Position numbers and translations under genes: made by a program. From the NCBI GenBank assembly GCA_031266215.1, contig JAISBL010000130.1, positions 1-53,049 of the forward strand: a DNA stretch of 53,049 bases. The letters are read 5' to 3'. Positions 49,868 to 53,049 of this stretch are shown one piece after another (the first letter of the stretch is position 1; each line of letters begins with the position of its first letter). Under the pieces are notes generated by a model. The model did no database searches, had not been told where the DNA came from, and worked only from the letters and a program-made list of their open reading frames with translations. Source of the DNA: Tannerellaceae bacterium (GTDB lineage: Bacteria > Bacteroidota > Bacteroidia > Bacteroidales > Tannerellaceae).

Positions 49868-52159
49868 AGTCCATTTAAACGTTGCGCCGGAAGTGGCGGA
49901 ACTGAAACCCGTAGCCGGTATTACTGTGCCGTTGCATCCTGTTATGTTGTTAACGGCATTGACCGTTACCACGGGCAGTATAGTTATAAGGACAGAAGCC
50001 GTGTATACCGTTCCGCACGAACTGTTGGTCACAGCCCTGCGATAATAAGTATTTGCCGTGAGCTGTCCGGGAGAATAAGTTGCTGACGTCGCCCCTGCGA
50101 TATCACTCCATGAGGAGCCGTTGGCGCTGCTTTGCCACTGATATAAGTATGTACCTGTTCCACCGCCCGGAGCAGTAGATTCCGTAAGAGCCTGCGGAGC
50201 GGTGTTGTAGCAGATGGACTGGGCGGAGCCGACAGCTCCCGCCGTCAGGTTGCCGTAGACGGTTACAGTTACCGCCTTACGGGTGTTAACTACATTTTCG
50301 CAGTAGTTGGCTCCCTCTACGCTGACGTAGTATGTCTTGCTGACTGTCAGTTGGGGAGTGGTGAAAGAAGGGCCGGTGTAGAGAGGCGTCGTTGCCGTCT
50401 GCGAGTCATACCACCGGTAGACAACGGGCGCGGTCAGGCCGGCTATTGACGAACCGGTAAGCGTTGCTGTAGTGTTATAGCAGACAGACGTCCCTGTAGT
50501 TGTGATGGTAGCGGCGACGGACTGATTTTTAACGGTGAAGCTGGTTGTAAGCGAATGAGTCTGGTTGTTTGCATCTGTCACATCCATCCTGAAGGTATAC
50601 GCCCCCGGCGTAAGCGTTTTATCCCATTCAAAGTCATCCCTGGCGGAGGTTTCCTCCGTCCCGTTGATATACCATTTGAGGTGTCCGGGGGCGGAACTCA
50701 CCTGGAACTGGGCAACCCCCTTGATATGGAAGGACGTTTGTCCGCAAACTACGTTACCGTCTATATCCTGATAATGTATATCGTTGATGTAAAAGGAAGG
50801 ATTCAGGTTACGCCCGGCAGCTCCGGACAGATAGTAATACGATTCGTAGTCACCGATGCCATATCCCATAACCGTAAGCCCGGCAAGATTGTTGAAGTAA
50901 TATGAAGCCGCCGTATTGGTCAGTTGAAGTGAGTAGAACGACAGTCCGGAGCCTGCGCCATTACCCGTTGTCCATGTGCCTCCGCTCAGTGCGGCAGGTG
51001 TTCCCGCCCCTACGGCCATCGTTGTATTGGCGCGTGTAGCCGTAGGAGTTACAACCAGGGCGTAGTGCCTTGTAAGAACCGTATTTCCCGTTGGGGCGAA
51101 AGGCGCTATGACAGCCATATCGGCAGCCTGCTCCACCGGTGGCACCCAGGCCAGGGCCGGGTCGCCTGTCACGTCTGCCAATACTGCTGTTCCATTACTC
51201 ATGCCCATTAAGAATGAAGCTACGGCAACAGGCTTATCGGCTGATATATAGCATCCCCTTGTTGATAATGCTATTTCCAATTCTACAAACTGTCCGGCGT
51301 TGAGGGTGAAAGAGTTTTCATTGGCGGGGTTCTGCGCCCCGCCTCCGCCATCCGTTTTTTTAATACCACCGGTTTGTGTTACTGTTGTGCCGTTTTGCGA
51401 TGCTACTATCCTCACCCGCTCTCTTCCGCGGTGTGTGACTGGCACCAGGAAGTTGTTCCCCCACGAGTTTACCGGCACCATTTGCTGATAAAGACAGTCG
51501 CAAGCATATATACCTGTTGGAATGAAAGCGCAGGAAGTATTTACATAATATGCGATAGGATGGTTGGCTGTAATGAGCCTGCCTGAAAGGTCGGCATTGT
51601 TATAGTAAGCGGAATATACCTGCCCGGCGCTTAACGTGGCTTTAGAAGTCCCGTTTTCATAAACTGTCGTATTATTTTCCGTAGCAATAACCGTATAACC
51701 ATCGGCATAAGATGAATGTGAATGATACGAAACATGACGGTACTCTGTTCCCAGATTACTGACCGGTAGCACATTTGTGGCATCTGTACTTGCAGGGTAT
51801 TGGTTCAGTGCATATACTGATACCGGCGTTGTAGATTGGATGCGTAGCGATTTGTTTGAAGTGCCGGTTGCATTTGAATACACATTGTTTTTTTGGGTGG
51901 CATTCAAATCGTAGGTATAGACCTGTCCGGCCGGAATGTTCAAAGTGACTGTACTTGAATTTGCCTTGAAAGTGAGGGTGACTACTGCGTTTTGGGTTGC
52001 AGCAATTCTAATTTGCATGGTAATTGTACTATATGCCATATTCGCATTATTCCCGATTGACACATAAAAATCTGTCCCCTGGGTTGTTATTTGCGCAAAT
52101 GAGCTAAAAGATGTTAAGGATAAAAAGAAAGCGAAGAGTAAGGTATATTTTTTCATCAC
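49670..52159 (-). CDS. Large secreted protein with IgGFc-binding-like and Ig-like domains
   Basis: 829 residues with a signal peptide (YTLLFAFFLSLTSFSSFAQ). Residues about 25-440 resemble the IgGFc-binding N-terminal-like domain of secreted Bacteroidota proteins: GTDFYVSIGNNANMAYSTIT, VSVYALNQYPASTDATNVLP and AYYVNTSCAFIPTGIYACD. From about 470 several Ig/PKD-like repeats follow, with VTVYGNLTAGAVGSAQSICY and YQWQSSANGSSWSDIAGATS. It ends abruptly in SVPVNPHLRSTAG with no type IX sorting domain. A nearly identical C-terminus reappears at 52852-53049, so this is a tandem pair of paralogues. Surface adhesin or structural protein is the likely role. Confidence 0.82.
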   Translation of the reverse strand: MMKKYTLLFAFFLSLTSFSSFAQITTQGTDFYVSIGNNANMAYSTITMQIRIAATQNAVVTLTFKANSSTVTLNIPAGQVYTYDLNATQKNNVYSNATGTSNKSLRIQSTTPVSVYALNQYPASTDATNVLPVSNLGTEYRHVSYHSHSSYADGYTVIATENNTTVYENGTSKATLSAGQVYSAYYNNADLSGRLITANHPIAYYVNTSCAFIPTGIYACDCLYQQMVPVNSWGNNFLVPVTHRGRERVRIVASQNGTTVTQTGGIKKTDGGGGAQNPANENSFTLNAGQFVELEIALSTRGCYISADKPVAVASFLMGMSNGTAVLADVTGDPALAWVPPVEQAADMAVIAPFAPTGNTVLTRHYALVVTPTATRANTTMAVGAGTPAALSGGTWTTGNGAGSGLSFYSLQLTNTAASYYFNNLAGLTVMGYGIGDYESYYYLSGAAGRNLNPSFYINDIHYQDIDGNVVCGQTSFHIKGVAQFQVSSAPGHLKWYINGTEETSARDDFEWDKTLTPGAYTFRMDVTDANNQTHSLTTSFTVKNQSVAATITTTGTSVCYNTTATLTGSSIAGLTAPVVYRWYDSQTATTPLYTGPSFTTPQLTVSKTYYVSVEGANYCENVVNTRKAVTVTVYGNLTAGAVGSAQSICYNTAPQALTESTAPGGGTGTYLYQWQSSANGSSWSDIAGATSATYSPGQLTANTYYRRAVTNSSCGTVYTASVLITILPVVTVNAVNNITGCNGTVIPATGFSSATSGATFKWTNSNTSIGLAASGTGNLPQFTAAQAGQATITVTPVYNGCDGTLRTFTITINSCSVPVNPHLRSTAG

Positions 52160-52176
52160 GATTGAGTTGCTGAGTT

Positions 52177-52623
52177 TTACTTCTGTCCATAAAATGTGTA
52201 TTCATCTTTTGCCTGATGAGACGCCTCGTCATCATTGATAGCGTAATTGACGATTTGGCTCAACTGTAGTGTTCCTTCCGAAAGGATACAGTTGTAGTCT
52301 GCCATGTGCGTAGCGAATCTTACCTGTAGCGTATTGCCTTGCAGGCTATAAGTTCCTGCGCTTTGGTAACCGGCATACTCAAAAGTAACCAGGTCGTCGG
52401 CGAACGTTATCTTAACCGGAGTATGGACGAACCCGAAGGACATGTCATCGCCGGGGTAGAAGACTTTGCTCGTCGGGAGGCCGTTGTCTATTGTTTTTTT
52501 GATTTCTACCATGCTGATAGTCCAGGCGCCATGAAGGGCGGAATTTTCAGACTGGGCCAGACTCTGCAGGGGCATTGCGTAAAACAGAAGGAATGTAATG
52601 GAAAAAATTAAGTTGACTTTCAT
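52177..52623 (-). CDS. Small exported lipocalin-like protein
   Basis: 148 residues from the ATG at 52623; the frame extends to 52743, but the first 40 codons cross promoter-like DNA and precede the real signal peptide (MKVNLIFSITFLLFYAMPLQ, then SLAQ). The mature part reads LHGAWTISMVEIKK, VKITFADDLVTFEYAGYQSA and GTYSLQGNTLQVRFATHMAD, a strand-rich pattern like the lipocalin-like domains (DUF4488-type) of Bacteroidota. No ligand residues can be picked out. It starts upstream of the 829-residue protein gene with a 17-bp gap, so the two are probably cotranscribed. Confidence 0.75.
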   Translation of the reverse strand: MKVNLIFSITFLLFYAMPLQSLAQSENSALHGAWTISMVEIKKTIDNGLPTSKVFYPGDDMSFGFVHTPVKITFADDLVTFEYAGYQSAGTYSLQGNTLQVRFATHMADYNCILSEGTLQLSQIVNYAINDDEASHQAKDEYTFYGQK

Positions 52624-52666
52624 GAGTATAATTAATGTTGTAGTAAATGGCATGTTGCAGTTATCG

Positions 52667-52695
52667 CAAAGATGAAAAAGATTATCGCAAAGATA
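52667..52695 (-). promoter_or_regulatory. Tandem -7-like boxes upstream of the lipocalin-like gene
   Basis: Two copies of a 21-bp sequence place TATCTTTG (52688-52695) and CATCTTTG (52667-52674) 21 bp apart on the minus strand. The first matches TAnnTTTG exactly; the second has C for T. They may be alternative starts or an operator repeat. No -33 TTTG is seen. Confidence 0.5.
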
Positions 52696-52839
52696 AAAAG
52701 ATTTTCTGAAAAAGACAGTTAGCGGTAATGTTTCAAGTGGCAAACGCTAAACCTGCGCAGAAGAAAACCGCGAGGCAGGAGAGGAGTCTGGCCAATATCC
52801 CACATTTGAGACTTCCTTTTCCATCCCTCGATAGCCGCG

Positions 52840-53049
52840 GCTTGCAGAGAACTATCCTGCCATGCTCCTGAGATGTGGGTTGACAGGCACCGAGCAGGGG
52901 TTGATGGTGATTGTGAATGTCCTCGGAGTGCCGTCGCAACCGTTATACACTGGAGTTACGGTAATAGTCGCCTGTCCGGCCTGGGCGGCTGTAAACTGGG
53001 GCAGGTTGCCCGTTCCGCTTGCGGCCAGACCGATAGAGGTATTGCTGTT
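52840..53049 (-). repeat. Duplicated sequence, right copy, cut by window edge
   Basis: Matches 49658-49867 with about ten substitutions. The full extent of the duplication cannot be seen. Confidence 0.95.
52852..53049 (-). CDS. Paralogue of the IgGFc-like secreted protein (C-terminal 65 residues only)
   Basis: A minus-strand frame with its TAG stop at 52852-52854 runs open to the window edge. It encodes NSNTSIGLAASGTGNLPQF and ends SVPVNPHLRSMAG, differing from the end of the 829-residue protein at a few positions (for example Ser to Met-containing RSMAG). The start lies outside the window, so the rest of the protein cannot be judged. Confidence 0.85.
   Translation of the reverse strand, partial: NSNTSIGLAASGTGNLPQFTAAQAGQATITVTPVYNGCDGTPRTFTITINPCSVPVNPHLRSMAG

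Noticed and set aside
1-53049. tRNA, rRNA, IS elements or prophage genes
   Set aside because: None could be found by eye: no GTTCGAATC-type T-arm with a cloverleaf, no transposase, integrase or phage structural genes among the reading frames.

Overview
The window is bacterial DNA from the phylum Bacteroidota, most likely order Bacteroidales. Three things point there. Many genes are preceded by the Bacteroidetes -7 box TAnnTTTG, once with a -33 TTTG at 19 bp. The gene content is typical: RprX/RprY, a ResB-CcsA fusion, the type IX secretion protein PorQ, HU-like/DUF4469 proteins, DUF6769 and a fimbrillin-like lipoprotein. Shine-Dalgarno sequences are mostly weak. No rRNA, tRNA, IS element or CRISPR array was found by eye. 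Species cannot be named from this sequence.

Layout. 1-2.5 kb: the 5' part of a fimbrillin-like lipoprotein with a glycine-rich domain, then a HigB/HigA toxin-antitoxin pair lying between two copies of a dispersed palindromic repeat. 2.5-12.4 kb: a long minus-strand leucine block (leuA, leuC, leuD, a second LeuA/CimA-type synthase, mgsA, leuB) that runs on into a ResB-CcsA cytochrome c maturation gene and an Ada-like alkyltransferase. It is headed by a promoter, a 28-residue leader peptide with four Leu codons in a row, and a terminator hairpin, which together look like a ribosome-mediated attenuator. 12.5-13.9 kb: an HU-like/DUF4469 gene followed at once by nine 22-bp palindromic repeats. 13.9-20.2 kb: a tricorn-type protease with the RprY/RprX two-component system and two small envelope proteins. 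20.3-27.6 kb (plus strand): argS, a sugar cluster (TIM-barrel, SIS, PfkB, protein phosphatase-like lipoprotein) and a DEAD-box helicase. 27.7-31.7 kb: a Schlafen-type AlbA_2 protein and a LuxR-type response regulator between a degenerate and an intact histidine kinase. 31.7-39.8 kb: a PatB/MalY C-S lyase, a 0.8-kb gene-free stretch with further palindrome arrays, and a CusCBA-type metal efflux operon with DUF6769. 40.0-42.2 kb: an AT-rich three-gene island (P-loop ATPase, unknown basic protein, Cys-rich membrane protein). 42.4-43.5 kb: another palindrome array behind a second HU-like/DUF4469 gene, a terminator in that gene's leader and a (GT)10 tract. 43.8-53.0 kb: porQ, a minus-strand Lgt-FprA-NagB-Gfo/Idh group, a helix-hairpin-helix protein, and a tandemly duplicated large secreted protein with a lipocalin-like companion.

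Most unusual feature. Both HU-like/DUF4469 genes in the window are followed within about 30 bp of the stop codon by an array of short palindromes spaced 22 or 23 bp apart, close to two helical turns. Each array has its own palindrome sequence, and two more arrays of the same design occupy the 33-kb gene-free region. I propose that these proteins and arrays are cognate DNA-binding protein/site pairs; this is inference. The HigBA pair and the AT-rich ATPase island both lie next to such palindromic DNA, which suggests that these sites collect accessory cassettes.
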